Origin: Enterobacter quasihormaechei | Lineage (GTDB): Bacteria; Pseudomonadota; Gammaproteobacteria; Enterobacterales; Enterobacteriaceae | Direction: 5' to 3' | DNA length: 64,000 nucleotides | Assembly (NCBI RefSeq): GCF_004331385.1 | Contig: NZ_SJON01000012.1 | Coordinates: 58,321-122,320, forward strand | Shown: positions 50,341 to 59,302 of the stretch, one piece after another | How the letters are laid out: each line of letters begins with the position of its first letter | Numbering within the stretch: position 1 is the first letter of the stretch | Position numbers and translations under genes: made by a program | The notes under the pieces: model-generated | What the model saw: the letters and a program-made list of their open reading frames with translations, nothing else | Told to the model about the DNA's origin: nothing | The model's database searches: none

Positions 50341-50925
50341 TTACAGGTAGGAAATGGTATACGTTACGTTGGAGCTTAACTCGCCCACCGTTGCGGCAGC
50401 GGCGTTTGTTTTATAGTAATAAACATCCAGCGTCAGCGTTTCGGAATCTGGCTTGGTCGATGTGCCCATAATCTTGGTTGTGTAAGCCTGGTTCAGCGTA
50501 ATAGGCGTAGACGAACCTGGCTCTACCAGCGCAAAGCCGACATTACGCGCCACGCTGGCATCGTTTTCGTTCACGCTGTTATTCAGCAGGTATTTACCGT
50601 CAGTGGAGATATTATCCGCGCTGGAGAAATAAACTTTCAGCGGAGTACCGGTCGTTCCTGCTGCCGGCGTACAGCCTGAGAAGGTCAGCGCAATTGATTT
50701 TTTATTCTTGGTGATCAGGCCAACCGTGGTGCCTGCATCTTTTACCGTAATAGGGGAAAGCGCAACGGTAAAGTCCGCGCTTTTACCACCGTTAATGGTA
50801 CAGGTTGTATCGGTAATTGCGCCGGTAAAGTTAATGATACCACCCGCCGAATTGTCTGCGGCCATAGCGCTGGTAGAAGCCACAGCGGCAGCCAGAAGTG
50901 AAACGGTCATGATCGATTTGAACAT
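50341..50925 (-). CDS. Major fimbrial subunit (type-1-like pilin)
   Basis: 194 residues from ATG 50925 (GGAG six bases upstream). Signal peptide cleaved after AMA. Pilin signature: INFTGAITDTTCTINGG with the first Cys, SGCTPAAGT with the second (disulfide), and C-terminal strand SNVTYTISYL with the penultimate Tyr. First gene of the minus-strand fimbrial operon. Confidence 0.93.
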   Translation of the reverse strand: MFKSIMTVSLLAAAVASTSAMAADNSAGGIINFTGAITDTTCTINGGKSADFTVALSPITVKDAGTTVGLITKNKKSIALTFSGCTPAAGTTGTPLKVYFSSADNISTDGKYLLNNSVNENDASVARNVGFALVEPGSSTPITLNQAYTTKIMGTSTKPDSETLTLDVYYYKTNAAAATVGELSSNVTYTISYL

Positions 50926-51299
50926 GATAAACTCCATAAAGATTTGTGTAATTTAGAATGAATGTTAATCGGCTACACATGTCCCTGATGTACCGGCTAG
51001 ACGCATGGCGACGCGGGAAAGTGCTTTGACGATATTATGTTGCACTAAAAATGTACACAACAAAACATTATTCCAACAACTTCGAAAGTTTAAGATTATA
51101 ATCTTGTCTGGACGTTTTTTTTAATGTTTTAACCTAAATGCGTAAGTTCGAAGATTTTTATTAATGAATTAATAATCGTTAATTAATGAAGCTTTATGAA
51201 TTCCTCTCTTAATTAATATCACGCGACTTGACCACATAAACTTTAGACTTATTATTGCCTGGCAAATGCACAAAATTTTAACAATGGCGTAATAATTAT
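50926..51299. other. AT-rich divergent promoter region
   Basis: 374 bases between the major pilin gene and the ToxR-like gene. From about 51040 the DNA is strongly AT-rich with many TTAAT/ATTAA steps. No gene, inverted invertible repeats or phase switch seen. Likely promoters of both flanking units, and a candidate H-NS target. Confidence 0.5.
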
Positions 51300-52112
51300 A
51301 TGAAGTATCTCATTGATCTTACAATGCTTTATGAAGTGGATGCCGGTATGATCATGATTAATGGAGAGGAAGAGTCATCCATTAAGTTATCTAACCAGGC
51401 GGGACGTCTGCTTTATGAACTTATCATCAACAATGGTAAAACACTCGACAGAGATGACCTGATAAAGAAGGTCTGGGAGGACCATGGCTTCTCCGGCTCC
51501 TCGGTGAGTCTGAACGTTGCCGTCAGTGAAATCAGAAAAGCGTTTCGAACATTAGGGTGCGACCCGTTGCTGATAAAAACCATACGCGGCAAGGGCTTCA
51601 GCCTTGCCGCGCATATTGAGCATCACACGGTCAGGCCGCCGGTTGTGTCAGCGCTTAGCGAACAATCTGCTTCTGAAGAGGCTGATACATTACTGCATAA
51701 GAAAGACGCCGATCCGCCTAAACGAATAATATCGATGCATACGCTCTTTCTTTCACTGTGCACGTTGTTACTGGTTATCGTTATTGGCACCGTTATTTTA
51801 CTGTTGCACCAGAGAGTGTCCTATGCCGAGAGCCTGAAAGATTCTGATATGCATCTGCTCGGTAAAGTGGACAGGTGTACGGTATACCTTATCGATAAGA
51901 ATATGTTTCAACCGCGGCAACACTACTTTAATCACGTAAAAGAGGTCCTTGCAAAACAACATATCGACTGTCAACACCAGGTTGCCGACGCTTACTATTC
52001 CAGGTTTAAAAAGTCACAGATAGAAAATTATTTTTTGGCTATCTGTTATCAGCAGGACAGTATCGACGATTATAAGAACTGCATTTCTTACAGAAGCCTG
52101 ACCGGGAGTTAA
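51300..52112 (+). CDS. ToxR/CadC-like membrane-bound transcriptional regulator
   Basis: 270 residues. N-terminal OmpR-type winged helix about residues 20-105 (KLSNQAGRLLYELIINNGKTLDRDDLIKKVW, SVSLNVAVSEIRKAFR, IKTIRGKGFSL). One membrane helix at about 147-168, and a periplasmic domain with cysteines (DRCTVYL, IDCQHQV, AICYQ, KNCISY). The fold lets it sense periplasmic signals and act on DNA directly. Four bases upstream of a FidL-like gene; likely controls the pilus operon that follows (inference). Confidence 0.87.
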   Translation: MKYLIDLTMLYEVDAGMIMINGEEESSIKLSNQAGRLLYELIINNGKTLDRDDLIKKVWEDHGFSGSSVSLNVAVSEIRKAFRTLGCDPLLIKTIRGKGFSLAAHIEHHTVRPPVVSALSEQSASEEADTLLHKKDADPPKRIISMHTLFLSLCTLLLVIVIGTVILLLHQRVSYAESLKDSDMHLLGKVDRCTVYLIDKNMFQPRQHYFNHVKEVLAKQHIDCQHQVADAYYSRFKKSQIENYFLAICYQQDSIDDYKNCISYRSLTGS

Positions 52113-52115
52113 AAT

Positions 52116-52601
52116 ATGTCAAGGACTAAAATGAGTGTCATGTTCGGTATCGTACTGGTACTTTCTGTCATCGCCTTAGTGTGGGTCTATTTTACCAGAA
52201 CGCAGGATGAGGGGTTTGGCTGCCAGTCAGATACCATTTCCTGGAAAACCTATTCCACGGGTGATTTAACCGATATGTCGTTAACCACGCTATTCCTGTT
52301 CAACAACAAAGATGTTGTGACGGTTATTCACAAAGGCGTGCTAAAGAAAGAGGGCAAAAGCTACCTGATTGACAGGAATTACACGCTCAGCGTAGAAAAA
52401 GTCGACGGAAGCAATATCTTTTATATTAAGGATAAAAAGCTGAATAAATCTGAAGATGATGTAGCGCCGGATGGTGTTGTAAACGAAATGTTACTTGATA
52501 ATATCAACTTCTTCTATATTACCAGCGTTAAACCGCACGCCTGGTTAATTAAGGGGCTGGTTTTACCTGTAATGATGTGTGTGGCTGTTCCAACGTCCTG
52601 A
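52116..52601 (+). CDS. FidL-like membrane protein
   Basis: 161 residues. N-terminal membrane anchor (MSVMFGIVLVLSVIALVWVYF) and a periplasmic beta-rich domain with CQSDTISWKTYS. Paired with the ToxR-like regulator (3-base gap, SD GGGAG inside its end), the way FidL-type proteins usually occur. Probably modulates the regulator, like ToxS with ToxR; inference. Confidence 0.7.
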   Translation: MSRTKMSVMFGIVLVLSVIALVWVYFTRTQDEGFGCQSDTISWKTYSTGDLTDMSLTTLFLFNNKDVVTVIHKGVLKKEGKSYLIDRNYTLSVEKVDGSNIFYIKDKKLNKSEDDVAPDGVVNEMLLDNINFFYITSVKPHAWLIKGLVLPVMMCVAVPTS

Positions 52602-52736
52602 TATTTCTCTTTACTGAAAAATCGATATTTATCTATCGCTCGAGAAGTTGAGTAATTTACTCAATACGTAACAATAAGATACGGGAGATTTATTTATGTT
52701 TTTATTGTTGCGCACCGCTGAGTGAATTTTTCTGTA

Positions 52737-52766
52737 TTGCCTCGTTATTTTGCGGCTGTCTATACT
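52737..52766 (+). promoter_or_regulatory. Promoter candidate of the Ecp-like operon
   Basis: TTGCCT (52737-52742) and TATACT (52761-52766) with an 18-base spacer. Start near 52773 would put the hairpin at 52775-52794 at the very 5' end of the mRNA. Confidence 0.5.
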
Positions 52767-52774
52767 CCGCCTCG

Positions 52775-52794
52775 AAAAAGGGGCTCCCCTTTTT
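52775..52794 (+). promoter_or_regulatory. Terminator-like hairpin in the leader of the Ecp-like operon
   Basis: AAAAAGGG / CCCTTTTT with a four-base loop, 35 bases before the pilin ATG. Either ends the regulator transcript, acts as an attenuator, or stabilises the 5' end of the pilin mRNA. Confidence 0.6.
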
Positions 52795-52828
52795 ATACAC
52801 GTGGATTCTTTTTTGAAGGACTAAATAA

Positions 52829-53452
52829 ATGAACAAACTGAACGCTATCGTTCTGGGCTCCCTGCTGTCTGTTTCTGCTCTGAGCGCAGTTAATGCCGCA
52901 GAAACTACGGCGTCTGCTACCTGGCAGGCAACTGCGACCAAAGACAGCGAATCTGACCTGGTTGTAACGCCAACGCGTGCTCTGAACTTCGTTTACAGCG
53001 CCAACACGAAATCTTTCAACACCGATACCGGTCTGTTTGATGTGGCTATCCGTGGCGATCACTCGACGGCGACCAGCTTCAAGCTTGAAGCCATCCTCGA
53101 CGATTCCAACAACACGCTGTTCAGCGTGGGTGGTGAAGCGACCAAACTGAAGGTAGGCGCGCGCTGGGGCGGTAACGATCTGGGCTCTATCGGTGGCACC
53201 GTAGGTGCAAAATCTACCGCATGGACCACGCTGGTTGATTCTTCTTCTAACACCGGCGTTTCTTCTGGCCTGTGGAACCTGACCACCAGCGCTGGCGCGG
53301 TGGCTGATACCGAAATTACCGGCCAGGACAAATTCGTCTTCTACGTTGACTCCGCTCAGGACAACGCAGGCGCGACGAAAGAGTTCAAAGACCTGACCAA
53401 CAGCCTGTGGGAAGGTACCGTTGCCGTTGCGTTCCGCGCAACCTGGGGCTAA
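52829..53452 (+). CDS. Ecp-like major pilin
   Basis: 207 residues. Signal peptide cleaved after VNA. The mature start ETTASATWQATATKDSES, then LVVTPTRALNFVYSANTKSFN and GLFDVAIRGD, line up with E. coli EcpA (MatB), as does the C-terminal WEGTVAVAFRATW. No cysteines, as usual for this family. First gene of a five-gene operon in EcpA-B-C-D-E order. Family assignment by eye; identity to E. coli EcpA is moderate. Confidence 0.88.
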   Translation: MNKLNAIVLGSLLSVSALSAVNAAETTASATWQATATKDSESDLVVTPTRALNFVYSANTKSFNTDTGLFDVAIRGDHSTATSFKLEAILDDSNNTLFSVGGEATKLKVGARWGGNDLGSIGGTVGAKSTAWTTLVDSSSNTGVSSGLWNLTTSAGAVADTEITGQDKFVFYVDSAQDNAGATKEFKDLTNSLWEGTVAVAFRATWG

Positions 53453-53465
53453 GGCCTGATCGATC

Positions 53466-53483
53466 CAGGGGCGCAAGCCCCTG
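53466..53483 (+). terminator. Intercistronic hairpin after the Ecp-like pilin gene
   Basis: CAGGGGC-GCAA-GCCCCTG followed by TTTA, 13 bases after the stop. A weak terminator or RNA-stabilising stem that would favour pilin over the other subunits. Confidence 0.65.
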
Positions 53484-53497
53484 TTTAGGGAAATAGC

Positions 53498-54175
53498 ATG
53501 TTTAACCTCAAATCCGCCTTCTTATTTTTATTATTTATTTCTTCCTCCGCGCTGGCCATTAATGTGGGAAAAGTCACCACCATTATTCCAGCGGACGCTG
53601 ATTCCACCGCCAAGGAAATAAAAAACGAAGCAGACAGCGTGCGTATTGTTTCTGTTCGCGCACAGCGGATCAGCAGCCCGATGGATGAAGGGATCGTCAT
53701 TAATCCGGAGAAAGTGGACGAGCTGTTGCTGACGCCGACGCGCATGGTGATGCCCGCCGGCACCAGCAACATTGTCAAATTCTACTATCACGGTAATGCC
53801 GATAACAAAGAGCGTTACTACCGCATTACCTTCACGGACGAAGGGGTGAGCGAAGAGGTGGACAGCGGTTCGCCAAAAAACGGCACCGGGATGACGCGTG
53901 CGGTGGTGAGTACCATTCTGGTGGTTCAGCCTCGTGATAAGAAGATCGACTTCGTCTATGTGGCGGGAAAAATAACCAATAAAGGGAACACCTCGTTTCG
54001 CGTCAATGCGACCGGGACCTGCCTGAAGCCGAATCCGGAATCACCGACTACGCCGTGTACCAAAAACTTCTACCTGATGCCGGACACCTCGCGCGCTATC
54101 GAGGATATCAACGTTACGGATAACCATTTTCATCTTGGAATATGGGACCTGAAACAGTTCATACCTGTTAAGTAA
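53498..54175 (+). CDS. Ecp-like periplasmic chaperone (EcpB type)
   Basis: 225 residues. Signal peptide cleaved after SALA. Features shared with EcpB: INVGKVTTII, RISSPMDEG, DELLLTPTRMVMPAGTSNIVKFYY and DNKERYYRITF, and the ending WDLKQFIPVK. Guides Ecp-type subunits to the usher. Confidence 0.87.
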   Translation: MFNLKSAFLFLLFISSSALAINVGKVTTIIPADADSTAKEIKNEADSVRIVSVRAQRISSPMDEGIVINPEKVDELLLTPTRMVMPAGTSNIVKFYYHGNADNKERYYRITFTDEGVSEEVDSGSPKNGTGMTRAVVSTILVVQPRDKKIDFVYVAGKITNKGNTSFRVNATGTCLKPNPESPTTPCTKNFYLMPDTSRAIEDINVTDNHFHLGIWDLKQFIPVK

Positions 54176-54181
54176 GGATGC

Positions 54182-56776
54182 ATGGTGAAAAATAAATTAG
54201 TGTTGCCGGTGATGATGGCTTGCGCATCCGGCACGCTGCCCGCGCTTGCGCATGCAGCCTCAAGCTCCGTGGTTATCGCTAATTACCGTTTTCCCGACTC
54301 GCTTTATGCACTGCTGGAGCAGGGGATCAAAATTCCCGTTTATCTGGTCAATACGCGGCCACATTCAGCACAACAAGGGAACCACGAAGGCACGGCGAGC
54401 GAATATGTTCGTCTGGGTGACGTGACGCTCTTTGCGAAGGATATGAAGCTGGGGCTGAGGGATGTTCAGGTCCAGGAGTCTGATAACGGCATTCGTCTGT
54501 CAAAAGAGATGCGAACGTTATTGAAGAGCATTAACGACAAGCAGTTCGACGATAAGATGCGCATTCCGGTCAGTGCGGGGTCCGCGTTCGAGCTGGACCA
54601 GAAAAAAATGCGCCTGTTGCTGAATCTGTCGCAGAGCGATTACGGGGTGAATATTCGCCCGCGTGAGGTGGACATTGATGCGCCGGAGTCTGACGACCTG
54701 AGCGGCACCTTTTCCTACAACCTCGGGGCGTATCACACCGAGAGCGGCTACGGCGACAGTTGGTCTTCGGGTTATCTGAACGCGAGAAACTGGATCTCAA
54801 TGGGCGTTGATCATGTGCTGATCGACGGCTCTGGCTACGTTAACGAGAGCAGCAGCGACACCCAGATGAACGCGGTCATGTGGGAGCGCGACTATCAGGG
54901 TATGCGCTACGCCGCAGGCATGCTGAACGGCTGGGCAATGCAGTCTCTGGCGAGCGTCAGCGGCATTTCCGGCGGTGAAGTCTACGGCGTTTCCATGGGC
55001 AACCAGGCCAACTCGCGCAAGCGCGATAACACGCTCTCCCTGACGCCGGTGGTGGTCTATTTCCCGACGGCGGGCGAGGCCCGTATTCGTCGTGACGGGC
55101 AGCTTATCGGCATTCAGCGCTTTGACGTCGGTAACCATGAAATTGACACCAGCGGCCTGCCTTACGGGATCTACAGCATCGAAGTCGAAGTGGTAAGCGG
55201 AAGCCGCACCGTGTCGCGCAGCATGTACACCGTCAATAAGCCGTTCTCCAGCAACGTGTCGGAAACGCTGCGCTGGCAGATGTGGGGCGGGATGTATAGC
55301 CGCGATAAGTCCGTCGTCAATTATAAAAAATATGCGAAGCACAAAAACGAGCAGGACGACACGTACTACTACGATTACGACACCAAACATAAAGACACCA
55401 TGTCGCTGGTGGGGGCCTCGTTCAGCAAGCGCAGCGGGATGGTCGACTGGAATGCTTCCACCTACATGATGCGGGAACATATCGTCAGCGAGCTATGGGC
55501 CTCCCTGAACCTGACGGGCTATTTCTCGGTGAATACCCAGACCATGGCGGCCTCCGACGGAACGTACCGCGCCAACTATGGCATGAATCTTAGCCTGCCG
55601 TGGCAGATTGGTTCGGTCTGGTACTCCCATGAACAGCTCTCCAGCGGCAAGTTCCTGGACATCTATGAGAGCAAGGGCAACACCTGGGGCGCCTCGTTTA
55701 GCCTGCCGTCGTTCGGCCTGCCCTCGGCGGGCAACCTGAGCCTGATGCGCCAGGAGGACGACCTTTACCGCTATAAACGCTATCAGCTGGACTACTCGCA
55801 GGGATTGTACGCTGGCCGCTACGGCACGGCGCGCCTGCGCGTGGGGATGTCGCGCAACAAATACGACGGGTATTACGAAGAGAAAGATCGTTACGTGATG
55901 CTCGATTTCGCCATACCGCTCGGCAATACCGTGTCGGTTGGCGTTTCCCACAACCGCGATACCGGCACAGCATTGAACGTCAGCGCCAGCCGCCAGTTTG
56001 AGGGCGATTACCTGAAATCGGCCACCGCCAACGTGTCGAAAGCCTTCAACAGCCGCCAGGATCGCAGCGTAAGCGGCGGCGGCAGCGTGAACTTCGATAC
56101 GCCGTGGAACAGCAACATCCTTAGCGTTCAGAGCGGCATGAGCAAAGGCTGGAACTCCACGCTGACCAGCGACGGGAGCGTGGGCTGGTCCAAAGAGGCC
56201 ATCGCCGCCGGGAAAGGCACCGAAAGCGCAGGGGTGATTGTCAGCACCGGTCTCAAACCTGATGAAGCACTGACCCTGAAGCTTAACGGCCGGGCGGAAC
56301 GCATCAAAGGGGATAAAACCTGGCTGTCGCTGCCGGCATACCAGGCTTATGACCTGGAGGTGATGAACAGTGAAACCGGTACGGAAAGCTATGAGATTGG
56401 CGCGAATGCGCGTCGCCATATCACCGTTTATCCGGGTAACACCGTGGTGATGAAGCCGCAGGTGAAGAAAATCGTCACCCTGTTTGGCCGTCTTGTGGAT
56501 GCAAACGGCAATCCGATTGGCGCCACGCAGATCAAAAACCACGTCGGGCTGACCCGGACGGAAAACGACGGACGCTTCGTGATCGACGTTGATAAGAACA
56601 ACCCTGTCCTGAGCATCGCCACGCCGGACGACAGCGTCTGCGAAGTGCGCCTGGACATTGAGTCTAACCGCGGTGCGCTGTGGCTCGGGGACATCTCCTG
56701 CGGAAAAGGCGATTACGTCTGGCAGGAAGCAAAAGGAACGCAGGAACGTGACGATGAAAAAGATATTCGCTCTTAA
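54182..56776 (+). CDS. Ecp-like outer-membrane usher (EcpC type)
   Basis: 864 residues (EcpC is 841). Signal peptide about 1-25. The central barrel includes YAAGMLNGWAMQSLASVSGISGGEVYGVSMGNQ and GNHEIDTSGLPYGIYSIEVEVV, both clearly like EcpC. The C-terminal part (VTLFGRLVDANGNPIGATQIKNHVG, EVRLDIESNRGALWLGDISC) also matches. Overlaps the next gene by 23 bases. Confidence 0.9.
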   Translation: MVKNKLVLPVMMACASGTLPALAHAASSSVVIANYRFPDSLYALLEQGIKIPVYLVNTRPHSAQQGNHEGTASEYVRLGDVTLFAKDMKLGLRDVQVQESDNGIRLSKEMRTLLKSINDKQFDDKMRIPVSAGSAFELDQKKMRLLLNLSQSDYGVNIRPREVDIDAPESDDLSGTFSYNLGAYHTESGYGDSWSSGYLNARNWISMGVDHVLIDGSGYVNESSSDTQMNAVMWERDYQGMRYAAGMLNGWAMQSLASVSGISGGEVYGVSMGNQANSRKRDNTLSLTPVVVYFPTAGEARIRRDGQLIGIQRFDVGNHEIDTSGLPYGIYSIEVEVVSGSRTVSRSMYTVNKPFSSNVSETLRWQMWGGMYSRDKSVVNYKKYAKHKNEQDDTYYYDYDTKHKDTMSLVGASFSKRSGMVDWNASTYMMREHIVSELWASLNLTGYFSVNTQTMAASDGTYRANYGMNLSLPWQIGSVWYSHEQLSSGKFLDIYESKGNTWGASFSLPSFGLPSAGNLSLMRQEDDLYRYKRYQLDYSQGLYAGRYGTARLRVGMSRNKYDGYYEEKDRYVMLDFAIPLGNTVSVGVSHNRDTGTALNVSASRQFEGDYLKSATANVSKAFNSRQDRSVSGGGSVNFDTPWNSNILSVQSGMSKGWNSTLTSDGSVGWSKEAIAAGKGTESAGVIVSTGLKPDEALTLKLNGRAERIKGDKTWLSLPAYQAYDLEVMNSETGTESYEIGANARRHITVYPGNTVVMKPQVKKIVTLFGRLVDANGNPIGATQIKNHVGLTRTENDGRFVIDVDKNNPVLSIATPDDSVCEVRLDIESNRGALWLGDISCGKGDYVWQEAKGTQERDDEKDIRS

Positions 56777-58352
56777 TTTGCTGCTGATGAGCGCGGCGGC
56801 CCATGCACAGGAGCTGCCCTATTTCGCCATCAATAACCCGGACAATAATGGGACCGGAAACAGTGCGGGGCTGTTTAGTCTGAACAGCACGTCGACCGCG
56901 TTTTTACACGGTTCGCGCGAGTGGCCGACCCTGAGTGCGAAAACGAATAACGGTGTCGCCACCTATATTCCGGACAACAGCTATAGCGGTCCGGCAGGCA
57001 GCGCCCTGACCATCGACTTTTCGGTAACAGGTTCCAGCGCCTCTCCGTTCTTTAAAGGGACGGCGTGTTCATCGTCCTGCGGCAACACGGGGTACACCCC
57101 GACGACCAGCTATAGCGACACGTCGATGGTGGTCAAGCCGCCGGTGATGGAGCCTGGCACGTCATACGGCCGCTGGGTATTGGGCGATCCGTTCTTTAAC
57201 TATCTGCTTAACGCCGCGCCAGGGGATGAAGTGACCATCACCTCCACGCCGCAAAGCAGCTCCATCAACAAGGTGACCACCACCAATACGCTTCACAAGG
57301 TGGGCACGCTGACAATGACCAACTCCAGGGCGCTTAACCTCGGGATTGACCCGATCAGCGGCGAGGTAACGATTGTGGATGGATCAACCGGGGCCACCTG
57401 CACCAAATACACCCGCAACACGATCTCTGGCGTGCTGTGCGACCTGCTCGAATATACGTTTGTTGGTGAAGATGTTTCTGGTTACAACGGCGGGCTGGCG
57501 CTCACCTCCTCCCGCGTCAACAGCGTGTTGCAATCGCACATGAACGGCGGCACCGGGCTCGCCGCCGAGCTGACCTTCGATGAAAACACCTGGTACAGCA
57601 TATCCGGCGGCATCCTGAGCGATACGCGCGTGCTGGCGAACACGTTCCTCGCGGCGCCGCAGAAAAACGGCGGCAAAGCGTACCTTAAAATCTTCTTGCC
57701 GAAAGCGTTAATTCTGAGCGTGGCGCAGGCGGGGGACGGCAGCAACATTGGCAATATCGTTAGCCTGTGCCTGACGCCCGGTAACAGCTCGCTGGCGGCG
57801 GATTTCTGCTTCCAGCCGGGTGGTGGACTGGTGATTAACCCTATCGAGCCCGGACTGGAGATTGCGCCCGATAACCCGGATTACACCCTCGATCCTGACG
57901 GTCTGGGCGGTTCCGGAAAAGGCATCATCGGCGAAACGCCGATTGAGATCCCCTACACCATTACCTACAGCGGGGCACAGAAAGATGCGGCGATTGCGGT
58001 CACGGTAAAAGTTACCGGACCAACCCAAAGCCTGAATGGGGTGGACTACTGCGCCTTCAGCGGCAACGGCTTTACGGTTCCCATTCCGGGCAACGTGCTG
58101 GTGGGGAAAAGCCAGACGCGCATGGCGCATAACTGTAAAGGCGAAGTGCTGGCGATCCCGGCACCTGCCACCCATGCGGAGGAGTGGGACAAAATGAGCT
58201 CCGGCGTGACGGATATGTGGCTCTGGAAAACGCCGCTGGTCCTACAGTTCGTTATGGACAATCCGGTCTCGAAAACCACCTATGACGGAAATAGCTGGTT
58301 TGGCGAAGTTAGCGCGCAGGGAAGAATAGACGTTAGTGCATCCTGGAATTAA
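56754..58352 (+). CDS. Ecp-like tip adhesin (EcpD type)
   Basis: 532 residues (EcpD is 547). ATG 56754 opens a signal peptide ending AAAHA. The C-terminal region VTGPTQSLNGVDYCAFSGNGFTVPIPGNV and MDNPVSKTTYDGNSWFGEVS, ending VSASWN, closely parallels EcpD. The N-terminal half is divergent and would carry receptor specificity. Start lies within the usher gene. Confidence 0.85.
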   Translation: MKKIFALNLLLMSAAAHAQELPYFAINNPDNNGTGNSAGLFSLNSTSTAFLHGSREWPTLSAKTNNGVATYIPDNSYSGPAGSALTIDFSVTGSSASPFFKGTACSSSCGNTGYTPTTSYSDTSMVVKPPVMEPGTSYGRWVLGDPFFNYLLNAAPGDEVTITSTPQSSSINKVTTTNTLHKVGTLTMTNSRALNLGIDPISGEVTIVDGSTGATCTKYTRNTISGVLCDLLEYTFVGEDVSGYNGGLALTSSRVNSVLQSHMNGGTGLAAELTFDENTWYSISGGILSDTRVLANTFLAAPQKNGGKAYLKIFLPKALILSVAQAGDGSNIGNIVSLCLTPGNSSLAADFCFQPGGGLVINPIEPGLEIAPDNPDYTLDPDGLGGSGKGIIGETPIEIPYTITYSGAQKDAAIAVTVKVTGPTQSLNGVDYCAFSGNGFTVPIPGNVLVGKSQTRMAHNCKGEVLAIPAPATHAEEWDKMSSGVTDMWLWKTPLVLQFVMDNPVSKTTYDGNSWFGEVSAQGRIDVSASWN

Positions 58353-58358
58353 TCAATC

Positions 58359-59012
58359 ATGACTGGAAAATTCCTGGCTATTTTTGCAATAAATTGCTTC
58401 ATTTCCACAGGGGCAAATGCTTTAATTATCGAAAGTCTGAATATTGATTTTCTGCCCGAAAAAGAAGTTGTTTTTCAGCCCATAAAAAACGATACCAGCG
58501 AACGTCAGAATTATACCGTATCGCTTATTCAGGTAGACGTTCCCAAAGAGAAGGGAAAAGAAACCGAAATAAAAGATGGCGAAGTCATGTATTCGCCTAA
58601 GCAATTAACGCTGGGGAGCGGCGAGCGCGCGGGTTTTAAATTTTATTATACCGGCCCGCGCGACAACAAAGAGCGATATTATCGCGTGAAATTCACCGAG
58701 ACGCCGCTCCAGGCAAAGGTTATCACGCGCAAAGGCCAGCGCATCCAGTCGGATGTGGTGGTCTCGCTTGAGGCGATTTTGATCGTCCGTCCATGGACGC
58801 GACATTTTGATTATGCGTTTCGCAACGGGGTGGTGAGTAATACCGGGAATACCTATTTTAAATATGTATCCTCGGTCGGGTGCAGTACGCAATACAACAA
58901 TTCAAAATATATTCCGCCGGGACAACGGCTGGAAATAGATAATGCCGGGCAGGCTGCAAGGCGGATGATTATTTATGGCAATAAAATCATTCCGCTGACC
59001 ACCTGCCCGTAG
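58359..59012 (+). CDS. Ecp-like second chaperone (EcpE type)
   Basis: 217 residues. Signal peptide about 1-21. PapD-like fold with KQLTLGSGERAGFKFYYTGPRDNKERYYRVKF, similar to the EcpB-like protein but with its own C-terminus. Last gene of the Ecp-like operon, 73 bases before the small glycine-zipper peptides on the same strand. Confidence 0.83.
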   Translation: MTGKFLAIFAINCFISTGANALIIESLNIDFLPEKEVVFQPIKNDTSERQNYTVSLIQVDVPKEKGKETEIKDGEVMYSPKQLTLGSGERAGFKFYYTGPRDNKERYYRVKFTETPLQAKVITRKGQRIQSDVVVSLEAILIVRPWTRHFDYAFRNGVVSNTGNTYFKYVSSVGCSTQYNNSKYIPPGQRLEIDNAGQAARRMIIYGNKIIPLTTCP

Positions 59013-59085
59013 CAACCGCTTTCCTTCATAAAAGGAAATTAGCCTTTAGCAATACGCTAAAGATCCATAACTACAGGAGAAAAAA

Positions 59086-59280
59086 ATGAAAGCGATTTCA
59101 TTCGTAGAAGCGAAAGACATTATTGGCGGCGCGTTAAACCCGTTCGCTGGTCTGGTTAAGGGTGCACAGCTGGGTTACGACACCGGTGCCAGCATCATGG
59201 GCATGGTTGGCGGTGTGGTTGGCGGAGTTCTGGGTGGCGCAATGGGCTTCCTGGGCGCGCTGGTTGGTAGCTACAACTAA
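59086..59280 (+). CDS. Double-glycine leader, glycine-zipper peptide 1 (bacteriocin/Cdz-like)
   Basis: 64 residues. Leader MKAISFVEAKDIIGG ends in the Gly-Gly cut by C39-peptidase exporters. The predicted mature peptide has 49 residues, no Cys, near-zero net charge, and a tandem glycine zipper (MVGGVVGGVLGGAMGFLG). AGGAG at 59074-59078 is an excellent ribosome site. A stem CTTTAGC/GCTAAAG (59044-59062) precedes it. Paralogous to the next peptide. Likely an exported toxin or surface peptide; no sequence shown to be immunity. Confidence 0.85.
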   Translation: MKAISFVEAKDIIGGALNPFAGLVKGAQLGYDTGASIMGMVGGVVGGVLGGAMGFLGALVGSYN

Positions 59281-59302
59281 TTCACGTTAACAGGAAAATA
59301 TC

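Noticed and set aside
51040..51299. Invertible promoter (fim-switch-like) in the AT-rich region upstream of the pilin gene
   Set aside because: No pair of matching inverted repeats at suitable spacing and no recombinase gene in the window.
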